DNA from: Paraburkholderia sp. FT54
GTDB taxonomy: Bacteria > Pseudomonadota > Gammaproteobacteria > Burkholderiales > Burkholderiaceae
Assembly (NCBI RefSeq): GCF_031585635.1
Contig: NZ_CP134196.1
Location: 1,302,001 to 1,366,000 of the forward strand
Length of the DNA: 64,000 nt
Reading direction: 5' to 3'
In this document: in pieces, positions 10,366 to 18,913 of the stretch
Numbering within the stretch: position 1 is the stretch's first letter
Layout of the letters: every line of letters begins with the position of its first letter
Made by a program: the position numbers and the translations under genes
Notes under the pieces: generated by a model
What the model was told of the DNA's origin: nothing
What the model saw: the letters and a program-made list of their open reading frames with translations, nothing else
Database searches by the model: none

Positions 10366-10396
10366 GGCTTCGGCATACTTTTAAAAACCGAAGGCC
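10366..10396. promoter_or_regulatory. Inverted repeat in the acdS-acdR intergenic region, candidate AcdR operator
   Basis: GGCTTCGG (10366-10373) and CCGAAGGCC (10388-10396) form an inverted repeat around an AT-rich centre. It lies between divergent acdS and acdR, where an Lrp-type regulator is expected to bind. Function is inferred from position. Confidence 0.5.
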
Positions 10397-10430
10397 GTGA
10401 TTGGATTAATAAAGGAACGTATAAACCTTC

Positions 10431-10961
10431 ATGAGCGCAACAAAAATTCGCAAGGCTCTGACATCGACGGTTGCCGCAGCCATAGACCCGGCTGATCCGT
10501 TGCAGGCGCTCGACCGCATCGACCGCGCGATCCTGCGGCAGCTGCAAACCGATGCGTCGATCTCGAACGTCGCGCTCGCGGCGAAGGTGAAGCTGAGCGC
10601 GCCGGCGTGTTTGCGGCGCGTGGAGCGGCTGAAGGAGTCCGGGCTGATCCGCGCGGTCGTCGCGCTGATCGACCCGAAGGCGGCAGGGGCCGGGATGCTG
10701 GTGATCATTGGCGTGGTGCTGGATCGCTCCACGCCGGAGTCGTTCGCCGAGTTCGAGAAAGCGGCGCAGAAGGTGGCCGGCTGCATGGAGTGCCACGTCG
10801 TGACCGGCGAATTCGACTATTTCATGACGATCCGCACGCGCGACAGCGACAGCTTCAATCGCCTGCACGCGGAGCAGTTGCTCTATCTGCCAGGCGTGCG
10901 GCAAATCCGCTCGTTCATGGTGCTCAAGGAAATCCTCTCGACCACCAGATTTCCGCTGTAA
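10431..10961 (+). CDS. acdR: Lrp/AsnC-type regulator of ACC deaminase
   Basis: The 176-residue protein has an N-terminal AsnC-type helix-turn-helix (LDRIDRAILRQLQTDASISN to ACLRRVERLKESGLI) and a C-terminal RAM/ligand-binding domain (HVVTGEFDYFMTIRTRD). An extra 25 or so residues precede the HTH. The divergent position next to acdS, with an inverted repeat between, matches the known AcdR-AcdS arrangement in which an Lrp protein activates acdS in response to ACC. Confidence 0.93.
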   Translation: MSATKIRKALTSTVAAAIDPADPLQALDRIDRAILRQLQTDASISNVALAAKVKLSAPACLRRVERLKESGLIRAVVALIDPKAAGAGMLVIIGVVLDRSTPESFAEFEKAAQKVAGCMECHVVTGEFDYFMTIRTRDSDSFNRLHAEQLLYLPGVRQIRSFMVLKEILSTTRFPL

Positions 10962-11108
10962 TTGCCACTGCGACTGCCACCGTCACGCGAAAAGACGCGC
11001 ATGCTGTCATTTATCCCGCTCTCGTGCGACCAAGCATCGGGACCACCCGCGGGCGGCGCGGTCAGCGCCGGGGCGGGTGAACGGTACGGACTTTCCGGAG
11101 CGATCATC

Positions 11109-11633
11109 ATGGCTTGCAGCAGACGGATATTCTTCAGGTTAATTGGCGCGATCTCGCTGACCGGCGGCGCCTCGATGTGGCGCGCGGCACGCGCGGCGCA
11201 ACCGGCGCAAGCGACCAACGGCAGCGCCGCAGCCGCCTTCGAAATCACGCACAGCGACGCCGAGTGGCGCAAATTGCTGACCGACGCGCAATATCGCGTG
11301 CTGCGCGAGGCGGGCACCGAACGCCCCTTCAGCAGCCCGTTGAATGACGAGCACCGCACGGGCACGTTTGCGTGCGCCGGGTGCAAACTGCCGCTTTTCT
11401 CGTCGAAGACCAAGTTCGACAGCGGCACCGGCTGGCCGAGTTTCTGGCAGCCGCTCGACCACGCGGTCATCACGCATACCGACAAGTCGTTCGGCATGAC
11501 GCGCGATGAAGTGCTATGCCGGCGCTGCGGCGGCCATCTCGGCCACGTGTTCGACGACGGCCCCAAGCCGACCGGCCTGCGCTATTGCATGAACGGTCTG
11601 GCGATGACATTTACGCCGGCATCGGGCGCGTGA
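11109..11633 (+). CDS. msrB: Peptide-methionine (R)-S-oxide reductase, exported
   Basis: The 174-residue protein reduces methionine-R-sulfoxide. Both zinc Cys pairs are present (FACAGC and CRRCGGH), as are the family motif SGTGWPSFW and the catalytic cysteine in LRYCMNG. The N-terminus (CSRRIFFRLIGAISLTGG) is a twin-arginine signal, so the enzyme probably acts in the periplasm rather than the cytosol. I start at ATG 11109, eight bases after CCGGAG; a longer reading from a TTG at 10962 would spoil the signal peptide. It converges on ppk2. Confidence 0.92.
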   Translation: MACSRRIFFRLIGAISLTGGASMWRAARAAQPAQATNGSAAAAFEITHSDAEWRKLLTDAQYRVLREAGTERPFSSPLNDEHRTGTFACAGCKLPLFSSKTKFDSGTGWPSFWQPLDHAVITHTDKSFGMTRDEVLCRRCGGHLGHVFDDGPKPTGLRYCMNGLAMTFTPASGA

Positions 11634-11682
11634 TCTGCGCGAATCAGGATGGACCTCATGAACTTCAGTGAGGCCGACAAGG

Positions 11683-12498
11683 TCAGAAGCGCTCGGCTAT
11701 GTACTTGAACGGATAGTCCGGTTCCTTATAGCCATTGGGTTTTTGCCGCTTCGGCAGCGTAACTTTCTTACGCGCGACTGCTTCATAAGGAATCCTGCCA
11801 AGAATGTCGATGATGATATTAAGTCGCACACGCCGCTTATCGTTCGAATTCGCGACATACCACGGAGCGATCTCTGTGTCCGACGCCTCGAACATCGCAT
11901 CGCGTGCTCGCGAGTAGTCATGCCATCGACTATAAGATTTCAGGTCCATATCCGTCAGCTTCCAAACCTTGCGTCCATCATGGATGCGTGCTTCAAGGCG
12001 ACGGGTTTGTTCCTCGGGGCTGACTTCCAGCCAGTATTTGAGCAGGATCACCCCCGACTCGACGATCGCCCGTTCGACAAGCGGCACCGCCTTGAAGAAG
12101 CTCTCGACGTCCTCTTCGGTGCAGAAGCCCATCACCCGTTCGACTCCCGCGCGGTTGTACCAGCTCCGATCGAAGATGACAACCTCCCCCGCGGCCGGCA
12201 AGTACGGCACGTAGCGTTGCAAGTACATCTGACTTTTCTCGCGTTCGCTCGGTGCAGACAACGCGACCACGCGGAATATGCGCGGACTCACACGCTCGGT
12301 CATTGCCTTGATAGTGCCGCCTTTCCCCGCGCCATCGCGTCCTTCGAAGACAATGCAGATCTTGCTTCCTGTTTTCACCACCCATTCCTGGAGCTTCACC
12401 AGTTCGACATGGAGGTGGAACAAGGCCTGCCGGTATTCTTTGTACGAGAGGGGTTTGCCTTCCGCCGAAGGGGCCTTCTTCGTCTGGGTCTTTGCCAT
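11683..12498 (-). CDS. ppk2: Polyphosphate kinase 2 family protein
   Basis: The 271-residue protein has the PPK2 P-loop Walker A GRDGAGKGG, the lid DRSWYNRAGVE containing Walker B, and the C-terminal region W-KLTDMD...YSR. These enzymes make nucleoside triphosphates from polyphosphate, or run the reverse reaction. The start at 12498 (MAKTQTKKAP) has GGAG seven bases before it. About 46 bases before the ATG lies the predicted start point of a promoter carrying the GACCAAGGTC palindrome shared with ten other sites in the window, so polyphosphate turnover appears to be part of that regulon. Confidence 0.93.
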   Translation of the reverse strand: MAKTQTKKAPSAEGKPLSYKEYRQALFHLHVELVKLQEWVVKTGSKICIVFEGRDGAGKGGTIKAMTERVSPRIFRVVALSAPSEREKSQMYLQRYVPYLPAAGEVVIFDRSWYNRAGVERVMGFCTEEDVESFFKAVPLVERAIVESGVILLKYWLEVSPEEQTRRLEARIHDGRKVWKLTDMDLKSYSRWHDYSRARDAMFEASDTEIAPWYVANSNDKRRVRLNIIIDILGRIPYEAVARKKVTLPKRQKPNGYKEPDYPFKYIAERF

Positions 12499-12550
12499 TC
12501 CATATCTCCACGCGGACGTGACCTGCGTCATTTTCCGATAACTCTTTACC

Positions 12551-12592
12551 AAGGTAGAACGCGGCACGCAGGAAGGCTATACGACCTTGGTC
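12551..12592 (-). promoter_or_regulatory. GACC-box promoter of ppk2
   Basis: On the minus strand GGACCAAGGTCGTATA has its palindromic core at 12583-12592. Thirteen bases from the core's first base comes TAGCCT, then a 17-base spacer and TACCTT (12551-12556). The geometry equals that of the other copies. The predicted start of transcription is near 12544, in front of ppk2. Confidence 0.7.
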
Positions 12593-12719
12593 CATCATCG
12601 TCGCCAGATTGAGCGTTATATCCTGCATGAGACTGTTATGGGATCGTCGATCCGATGGTCGGCGCCATACGACTACGACGCGTTGGTTCGATCGGCGCTC
12701 GCGAGCCGGTTTTGGATAC
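12568..12719. repeat. Diverged duplicate of the 23.2 kb intergenic segment (copy A)
   Basis: About 125 bases here align without gaps to 23221-23350, at roughly three quarters identity. The match includes the GACC box, the CGCCAGATTG stretch and a perfect palindrome GGATCGTCGATCC (12641-12653; 23294-23306). Directly after it, 12697-12719 matches 21 of 23 bases of 23572-23594, which lies inside the start of the membrane-protein gene at 23.5 kb and encodes AREPVLDT. Copy A thus looks like a decayed duplicate with about 225 bases missing. Confidence 0.7.
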
Positions 12720-12763
12720 GGATTCGCGAGGCGGCACGCGGCGCAGCCAGTCGCCGGCTATAA

Positions 12764-12806
12764 GACCAAGGTCCCATTTTCGCCAATTGCCGCGTCGTGA
12801 CATCAT
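12764..12806 (+). promoter_or_regulatory. GACC-box promoter, plus-strand copy at 12.8 kb
   Basis: AGACCAAGGTCCCATTT has its core at 12764-12773. TTTTCG follows at the -35 position, then CATCAT (12801-12806) after an 18-base spacer; the -10 is weaker than in other copies. It faces the small reading frame ending at 13255 and, behind it, the lipoprotein gene at 13309. Confidence 0.5.
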
Positions 12807-12859
12807 GCAATCGGAAGTGTTGCCGCCATGCCTCGTCATCGGCGACATGACCGTTCATC

Positions 12860-13255
12860 ATGTTCGGCGGGATCCGGGCATCCGTGCCGTGTGGACAGAA
12901 AGCGGTGGGTCCGGTGAGATGTTCGGTGGTCACGCTCGACAGCAAGATCAAGAAGTTCAACGAATTCGATGTATCGAGCAACGTGCGTCAGAAAGGCAGG
13001 GTGCTCGCGGCATACTCGGTGCCGATACTAGCGGTGACGAGCCTGCGGATGGTGCTGAGGCCGCACATCGGTCGCAATGCGGCGGAACTGCTTGTCGGCG
13101 AAATTGTTGATGCCTGCAAGATCTCTCGAGAAATACGGCGGCAACGCCACACCGCCGACCAAATGCTGAGAACGGTTGCTGCAGCCCCGGCCAACGCGGC
13201 TCGCATGGCGCGCGGCTTGCGAGAACGCTGGCTCGAAAGGGATCGAAGGATGTAG
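12860..13255 (+). CDS. Hypothetical small protein, start uncertain
   Basis: I do not recognise this protein of up to 131 residues. The C-terminal two thirds reads like real protein: KIKKFNEFDVSSNVRQKG, a hydrophobic PILAVTSLRMVL, then a basic helical tail ending ARMARGLRERWLERDRRM. The first 15-20 residues look artificial, and the true start may be one of the in-frame GTG codons at 12884-12914. It lies 90 bases after a GACC box and 53 bases before a lipoprotein gene. Partial decay of a longer gene is also possible. Confidence 0.4.
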   Translation: MFGGIRASVPCGQKAVGPVRCSVVTLDSKIKKFNEFDVSSNVRQKGRVLAAYSVPILAVTSLRMVLRPHIGRNAAELLVGEIVDACKISREIRRQRHTADQMLRTVAAAPANAARMARGLRERWLERDRRM

Positions 13256-13308
13256 TGGCCAGACCCACCCACCGGGGACGCACCTCGGAAACTCAAAGGA
13301 GGTCGATC

Positions 13309-13896
13309 ATGCAAAGACGCAACTTTCTGATAAAAGTAACAACTGCCACTGCCGCTGGTGGGCTGTTGGTCGCGGGCTGTAGCATGACGACAGGGAGCGG
13401 CAAGAGCCCGGAAACCGATGCCTCGAAGCGCCAGGCGATCGACGCGAGTGTTGATGGCACATTGTCCCGACTCTTCGCGACGGTAACGGGTTCACGCGAA
13501 CTCGCGTCGAAGGCCCAAGGCATTCTGGTGTTCCCGGATGTGAAGAAGGCGGCTTTCATTGCTGGGGCGGCGTATGGCGAAGGCGCATTGCGTACCGGGG
13601 GCACTACGGCCGGGTACTACAGCACCGCGGCTGCTTCATTTGGATTCCAGGCAGGTGCTCAGTCGACGGCAGTCATTTTCATGTTCATGACGCGCGACGC
13701 GCTCGATTCGTTCCGCAACGCGGCTGGGTGGTCGGTTGGCAGCGACGTCGCGGTGTCGATCGTGAAAGTCGGCGCGAACGGCACTATCGATACGACATCC
13801 GCCTCCTCGCAGGTCGTGGCCCTTGTGTTGACCAATACCGGTTTGATGGCGGACGCTTCGGTCAACGGCGCGAAGGTGACACGGCTCAATCTGTGA
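13309..13896 (+). CDS. YSC84-related lipoprotein, Tat-type signal
   Basis: The 195-residue protein starts MQRRNFLIKV, a twin-arginine pattern (RRNFLIK), and ends its signal with the lipobox LLVAGC, so a Tat-exported lipoprotein is likely. The rest matches the Ysc84/SYLF-type domain (GILVFPDVKKAAFIAGAAYGEG, YYSTAAASFGFQAGAQ, DALDSFRNAAGWSVG), which binds lipids in other organisms. AAAGGAGG lies eight bases before the ATG. Function in bacteria is not established; an envelope-stress role is a guess. It may be transcribed from the GACC-box promoter at 12.76 kb. Confidence 0.85.
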   Translation: MQRRNFLIKVTTATAAGGLLVAGCSMTTGSGKSPETDASKRQAIDASVDGTLSRLFATVTGSRELASKAQGILVFPDVKKAAFIAGAAYGEGALRTGGTTAGYYSTAAASFGFQAGAQSTAVIFMFMTRDALDSFRNAAGWSVGSDVAVSIVKVGANGTIDTTSASSQVVALVLTNTGLMADASVNGAKVTRLNL

Positions 13897-14130
13897 GCGC
13901 GAACACCGGCTTGTGCCAGGCACGCCGCGTCTGGTGCCCGCTTCACTTCGCCGCACACGACTCGCGACCCCGCTTTTGGCGCCTGGCGCTAATGCACCGA
14001 AGTTACTCAAATCCGTCGACGGGTTCCTGAACGTTCGCCGCACCTGCCGCTGTTCTGTTCTTTTATCAGCAGGTTGACAGCGCCGTATCGACAGTTCCGC
14101 AGAGTGCGAAGGCGCCAATGCGCGGCGCCG

Positions 14131-15132
14131 TCATTTCGACTGGCTGTTTCGCCAGTCGCGCGGCGTCATGCGAAATTGCGAGGTGAACCACTTCGTGAAC
14201 GATCCCTGTTGCGAGTAGCCCAGCAACGCCGCGACGCGGCCGACAGGATAGCGCGGGTTGCTCATATAGCGCACAGCAAGTTCGCGCCTGACTTCCTCAA
14301 CCAGCGTCGAGAAACTGGTATCAGTCGATTCAAGCTGGCGCTGCATGGTGCGTACGCTCAGACGCAAGTGGCGCGCAACCAGTTCGACCGTGGCCTGTTC
14401 GAGGGGCAGCAGCAGGTAAATCGCCTTACGTACTTCCAGCGCGGTTGAATCGGCACCCGTTGCGTTCAGCGGGGCGACGAGGCTTTCGGCATATCGCACC
14501 AGTTCTGGATCGGCGGCCGGATTGGGATAGTCGAGATCGGCGGCCGCGCACACGAAGCCGTTGAAGTCGCTCCCGAACTGCAGCGTACAGCCGAAGAACC
14601 GTCGATGAAACGTCGGGTCAGCAGGCCCGTGATGAGCGAAATGCACGGCGCGCGGCTTCCAGTGATCGCCGAGCAGAGCGCTGGAGTGGCGCGCGAGGAC
14701 ACCGACCGCAAGCTCGATCGCCTGCTTCGTTGGGGTGCCCGGTTCAACCACGAGCTCTTCGCGAATGGTGACCGTTTCGCCCGTTTTCTCGACGTAGACG
14801 GCCAGGGCTTCATTGAGCAGATGTCGGTATTCGGCTGCGGCCAGCAACACCTCGCGCAGCGTGCGTTTGTGCGCGAGCAGGAGAGTGACCACGCCGGTCC
14901 CGAATTTCTGCCGGGTTTCAGCCATGTGCAGTGCCAAAGTCGGGCATGACGCCTTTTCCGCCGTGAGTTCCAGTAGCCGGCAGCAAGCGGCGGCCGGAAC
15001 ACGAGCGTCGGGATTCGCAAGCGCCGTGGCATCGATCCCGACCTGCTGCAAGAGCTCGTTCGGGTTCAGTCCGAGTCGCCGCGTCACATCGAAATAGCCG
15101 CTCATTGCTACCGACCGCAGCATCGTTTCCAT
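14131..15132 (-). CDS. AraC-family transcriptional regulator
   Basis: The 333-residue protein has an N-terminal arabinose-binding-like regulatory domain of the OruR/ArgR-type (YFDVTRRLGLNPNELLQQVGI onwards) and a C-terminal AraC double helix-turn-helix (VARHLRLSVRTMQRQLE and VGRVAALLGYSQQGSFTKWF). I choose ATG 15132, eight bases after CGGAG; an ATG at 15147 has no ribosome site. It is divergent from the BKACE operon and is its likely activator. The effector is unknown. Confidence 0.9.
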   Translation of the reverse strand: METMLRSVAMSGYFDVTRRLGLNPNELLQQVGIDATALANPDARVPAAACCRLLELTAEKASCPTLALHMAETRQKFGTGVVTLLLAHKRTLREVLLAAAEYRHLLNEALAVYVEKTGETVTIREELVVEPGTPTKQAIELAVGVLARHSSALLGDHWKPRAVHFAHHGPADPTFHRRFFGCTLQFGSDFNGFVCAAADLDYPNPAADPELVRYAESLVAPLNATGADSTALEVRKAIYLLLPLEQATVELVARHLRLSVRTMQRQLESTDTSFSTLVEEVRRELAVRYMSNPRYPVGRVAALLGYSQQGSFTKWFTSQFRMTPRDWRNSQSK

Positions 15133-15342
15133 CTCGACTCTCCGCATTGACCTTGTGAACTACGCCCGTCTGCACTTGCCACGTCGTAAGTGTTTTCACG
15201 GAGAGGCATGAAATGCTCAAAGAATGGCGCCCAATCACAAAAGTGTAGCGCGCTATTTCTTTACTGTGCGGATATTGGTTCGATGGCCTCGCGTGATGTG
15301 ACGCGGCATCGGAAGACACATCAGTCCACACAGGAGCAAGAG

Positions 15343-16398
15343 ATGCAGTTTCTCGACGATTCGCTACACCCTGAGAATCAGGACAAGGTCGTTATCACCA
15401 CGGCGCCGTACGGCCCGGAATGGATGCCGGAGGACTTCCCCGAAGACATTCCGGTGACGATGGAAGAGCAGATCCAGAAGGCCGTCGACTGCTATAACGC
15501 CGGCGCGACTGTGCTGCACCTGCACGTGCGCGAACTGGACGGCAAGGGTTCGAAGCGCCTGTCGAAGTTCAACGAACTGATCGCGGGCGTGCGCGCCGCT
15601 GTGCCCGATATGATCATCCAGGTCGGCGGCTCGATCTCGTTTGCACCGGAAGACGACGGCCAGGCCGCAAAGTGGCTGTCCGACGACACGCGTCACATGC
15701 TGGCCGATCTCGACCCGAAGCCCGATCAGGTGACGGTCGCGATCAACACCACGCAGATGAACATCATGGAGTTGCTCTATCCGGAGTACCTGGAAGGCAC
15801 CTCGCTGTCCAATCCTGCGTTCATGGCTGCGTACAGCGAAATGACCGTGCCCGCGGGGCCGGCGTGGGTCGAGGAACACCTGCGCCGCCTGCAGGCCTCG
15901 GGCATTCAGCCACATTTCCAGCTGACGGGCATCCACGCGCTCGAGACGCTTGAGCGACTCGTGCGCAAGGGCGTCTACAAGGGACCGCTGAACCTGACGT
16001 GGATCGGCATCGGCGGCGGCTTTGACGGCCCGAACCCGTTCAACTTCTTCAACTTCGTGCATCGTGCGCCGGATGGTTGCACACTCACTGCGGAGTCGCT
16101 GCTCAAGAACGTGCTGCCGTTCAACATGATGGCGATGGCCATGGGCTTGCATCCGCGCTGCGGCATCGAGGACACGATCATCGACCAGCACGGCAACCGC
16201 ATGAGCTCGGTGCAGCAGATCGAACAGTGTGTGCGCGTGGCCCGCGAACTGGGCCGCGAGATCGCCACCGGTAAGGAAGCGCGCGAGATCTACCGCATTG
16301 GCGTGCAGTACGAGACAGCTGACGAGACGCTCGCCGCCAACGGCATGGCGCCGAACCGCCAGACGGGCGTCAGGAATCTGCCGCTGCGCGCGGCGTGA
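15343..16398 (+). CDS. Beta-keto acid cleavage enzyme (BKACE, 3-keto-5-aminohexanoate cleavage family)
   Basis: The 351-residue TIM-barrel enzyme belongs to the BKACE family, which condenses a beta-keto acid with acetyl-CoA and releases acetoacetate plus a new acyl-CoA. The zinc motif HLHVRELDG lies near residue 65, with GGSISFAPEDD and the late GLHPRCGIED also conserved. The family covers several substrates (3-keto-5-aminohexanoate, dehydrocarnitine, beta-ketoadipate and others); no lysine-fermentation gene is nearby, so the substrate is open. AGGAG lies seven bases before the ATG. It is the first gene of a catabolic operon. Confidence 0.9.
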   Translation: MQFLDDSLHPENQDKVVITTAPYGPEWMPEDFPEDIPVTMEEQIQKAVDCYNAGATVLHLHVRELDGKGSKRLSKFNELIAGVRAAVPDMIIQVGGSISFAPEDDGQAAKWLSDDTRHMLADLDPKPDQVTVAINTTQMNIMELLYPEYLEGTSLSNPAFMAAYSEMTVPAGPAWVEEHLRRLQASGIQPHFQLTGIHALETLERLVRKGVYKGPLNLTWIGIGGGFDGPNPFNFFNFVHRAPDGCTLTAESLLKNVLPFNMMAMAMGLHPRCGIEDTIIDQHGNRMSSVQQIEQCVRVARELGREIATGKEAREIYRIGVQYETADETLAANGMAPNRQTGVRNLPLRAA

Positions 16399-16500
16399 AG
16401 AATGGGAGCCCGGCGCACACGTTAGTAGGCGTTGGGTTTCGAAGGTAATCCCCCCCGGCTCGAACCGGGGAGGACGAGGCGGTATCCATAAGCGGTCCTT

Positions 16501-16519
16501 CTTTGCCCTGCGGGCAAAG
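16501..16519. repeat. Perfect 8-base inverted repeat between BKACE and MFS genes
   Basis: CTTTGCCC and GGGCAAAG are separated by three bases. There is no T run, so it is either a processing or attenuation hairpin, or an operator ahead of the transporter gene. Confidence 0.4.
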
Positions 16520-16554
16520 ATGTCCGCAACAAGCGAGACGGAAGGAGACAAAAC

Positions 16555-17877
16555 ATGCTCATGCATCATGCTGAGCCCACGACGGGTGATGTTTCGACAA
16601 CACAAACGGACGTGCGCGCGTTTGCGTGGGTGGTGTTCGCGTTGACGGTTGGGTTGCTGCTGTCCGACTACATGTCGCGACAGGTATTGAACGCAGTGTT
16701 TCCGTTGCTCAAGGCCACATGGAACCTTTCCGACACGCAGTTGGGTTCACTTAGCAGTGTGGTCGCGCTGATGGTTGGCGTGCTCACGCTTCCGTTGTCG
16801 GTACTCGCCGACCGCTGGGGCCGCGTGAAGAGTATCGTTCTGATGGCGGCGATGTGGAGTCTCGCAACGCTGGGCTGCGCGATTTCGACGAACTACGGCG
16901 AGATGCTGCTTGCGCGTGCCTTCGTCGGTATCGGCGAAGCTGCGTATGGCAGTGTTGGAATCGCAGTCGTCCTGAGCATTTTTCCGGCGCGGCTGCGCTC
17001 CACGCTCACCGGGACCTTCATGGCGGGCGGGGCGTTTGGCTCAGTATTGGGCATGGCCCTCGGCGGTGCGGTCGCGGTTCACCTGGGGTGGCGATCGGCG
17101 TTCGGCGCGATGGCGGCAATGGGGATCGTGCTAGTTATCGTCTACCGGTTTGTTGTTACCGAAAAGCGGCTTGCGCCGCTGCAGTGGGCAAGCGTGAGCA
17201 GGCAGACGGAAGGGCTCGGCGCGCGCATGACCTTCCGTGTGCTGATGCACGGGCTCTTCTCGACGAAGTCCGTTGTGTGTGCCTATGTGGGCAGCGGCAT
17301 CCATCTGCTCGTTCCCGCCGCTGTCTGGGCGTGGATGCCGAGCTTCCTGAATCGTTACTACGGCATGGCCACCGGCCGGGCCGCAACGACCGCGGCGGTG
17401 TTTGTGCTGGTGACGGGCCTTGGCATGGTGGTGTGCGGAAGCCTCGCCGACCGGCTCAGCAAGAATGTGCGAGAAAGAAAGTGGAGTACCGCAATCGCGT
17501 TCTGCCTGGCGTGCTTCACACTGCTCGCGATTGGCTTTCGCATGCCCGCGGGTCCATTGCAACTGGTTGTGATCGGTGCCGGGATGTTCTTCAGCGCGGG
17601 CGCGAGCGGTCCCTCGGGTGCGATGGTGGCAAACCTCACTCCGCCGTCGATTCACGCATCGGCTTTTGCGACCCTGACGCTCGCGAACAACCTTCTGGGT
17701 CTGGCACCCGCCGCAGTACTCACGGGCGTTATCGCCGACCGGATCGGACTGCTTGGCGCATTGCAACTCGTTCAGTTTGCGCCTCTCATCGCGGCGATCG
17801 CATTCCTGATCGGCAAGCGGAGCTACGCGGGAGACCTGGAGCGCCTGAACGCCTTGCGTGAAAAGGCCTCGCGTTGA
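16555..17877 (+). CDS. Major facilitator superfamily transporter
   Basis: The 440-residue protein has about twelve hydrophobic helices and the MFS signature between helices 2 and 3 (SVLADRWGRVKSIVLMA). It begins with about 25 polar residues. A GGAAGGAG ribosome site precedes the ATG; a second ATG at 16561 is equally possible. Its position after the BKACE gene and before the CoA ligase and porin suggests inner-membrane uptake of the substrate catabolised by this operon, probably an organic acid. Confidence 0.88.
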   Translation: MLMHHAEPTTGDVSTTQTDVRAFAWVVFALTVGLLLSDYMSRQVLNAVFPLLKATWNLSDTQLGSLSSVVALMVGVLTLPLSVLADRWGRVKSIVLMAAMWSLATLGCAISTNYGEMLLARAFVGIGEAAYGSVGIAVVLSIFPARLRSTLTGTFMAGGAFGSVLGMALGGAVAVHLGWRSAFGAMAAMGIVLVIVYRFVVTEKRLAPLQWASVSRQTEGLGARMTFRVLMHGLFSTKSVVCAYVGSGIHLLVPAAVWAWMPSFLNRYYGMATGRAATTAAVFVLVTGLGMVVCGSLADRLSKNVRERKWSTAIAFCLACFTLLAIGFRMPAGPLQLVVIGAGMFFSAGASGPSGAMVANLTPPSIHASAFATLTLANNLLGLAPAAVLTGVIADRIGLLGALQLVQFAPLIAAIAFLIGKRSYAGDLERLNALREKASR

Positions 17878-17922
17878 CCGTAACAGTAACTTGCAGTCCA
17901 AGTAATGGATAGGAGATTCGAC

Positions 17923-18903
17923 ATGGCAAAAGCAGTGCGCTTCCATGAAACCGGTGGTCCCGAAGTGTTGCGCTACGAGGACGTTAAAGTGGGCAACCCC
18001 GCCCCCGGACAGGTCCGTCTGCGCCATGAAGCAGTAGGCCTGAACTTCGCCGATACCTACTTCCGCAACGGTCTGTACCCGGTCCCGCTGCCTGCGGGGA
18101 TGGGCGTCGAGGCTGCGGGCGTGGTTGAGGCCGTCGGCCCGGCTGTGACGAACGTGGCGGTAGGCGATCGCGTGACCTACACCGGCTTTGTCAACACGCT
18201 CGGCGCCTACAGCACCGAACGCCTGATTCCGGCGGCCCCGCTCATCAAGCTGCCCGATGCGATCTCCTGCGAAACGGCTGCCGGGATGACAATGCGCGGC
18301 CTGACCGCGTCGTATCTGATGCGCCGCATTCACGACTTCAAGGCAGGAGACACCATCTTGCTGCATGCGGCTGCCGGCGGTGTCGGTCTGATCGTATCGC
18401 AATGGGCGAAGCTCCTGGGTCTCACCGTGATAGGTACGGTTTCTACGGAAGCCAAGGCCGAGGTGGCGCGCGCGCATGGCTGCGACCACATCGTCTACTA
18501 CAACCGGGAAAACGTCGCGAAGCGCGTGCGCGAACTGACGGATGGCGTTGGCGCGGACGTGGTGTTCGACAGCGTCGGCAAAGATACCTTCGAGGCCTCG
18601 CTCGATTCGCTCAAGCGTCGCGGCCTGATGGTCTGCGTCGGCACCGCGTCCGGCCCGATTCCGCCTGTCAATCCGCAGATTCTGGCGATCAAGGGCTCGC
18701 TCTATCTGACCCGCCCGGCGCTTGCAGACTACATCGCCGACCCCGCCGAGAAGCTCGAACTCGCCGGCGAAATCTTCGGGCACGTCGCCGCGGGCCGCAT
18801 CAAGATCGAACTCAACCAGCGTTACGCGCTCGCGGATGCGGCGCAAGCCCACCGGGACCTGGAATCGCGCAAGACGACGGGCTCGTCGGTCTTCGTCATC
18901 TAA
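17923..18903 (+). CDS. NADPH:quinone oxidoreductase-like zinc-free MDR protein
   Basis: The 326-residue protein is a medium-chain dehydrogenase of the quinone oxidoreductase type, with N-terminal AVRFHETGGPEVLRYEDV and the Rossmann motif AAAGGVGLIVSQWAKLLG. The structural and catalytic zinc cysteines of alcohol dehydrogenases are absent. AGGAG lies seven bases before ATG 17923; an upstream in-frame ATG at 17905 is less likely. In this operon it may reduce an enone or quinone-type intermediate; the substrate is inferred only from context. Confidence 0.9.
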   Translation: MAKAVRFHETGGPEVLRYEDVKVGNPAPGQVRLRHEAVGLNFADTYFRNGLYPVPLPAGMGVEAAGVVEAVGPAVTNVAVGDRVTYTGFVNTLGAYSTERLIPAAPLIKLPDAISCETAAGMTMRGLTASYLMRRIHDFKAGDTILLHAAAGGVGLIVSQWAKLLGLTVIGTVSTEAKAEVARAHGCDHIVYYNRENVAKRVRELTDGVGADVVFDSVGKDTFEASLDSLKRRGLMVCVGTASGPIPPVNPQILAIKGSLYLTRPALADYIADPAEKLELAGEIFGHVAAGRIKIELNQRYALADAAQAHRDLESRKTTGSSVFVI

Positions 18904-18913
18904 GGAGTCAGCT

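Noticed and set aside
12499..13308. Mobile element remnant as the cause of the 12.6/23.2 kb duplication
   Set aside because: I see no transposase fragment, terminal inverted repeats or target-site duplication at either copy.
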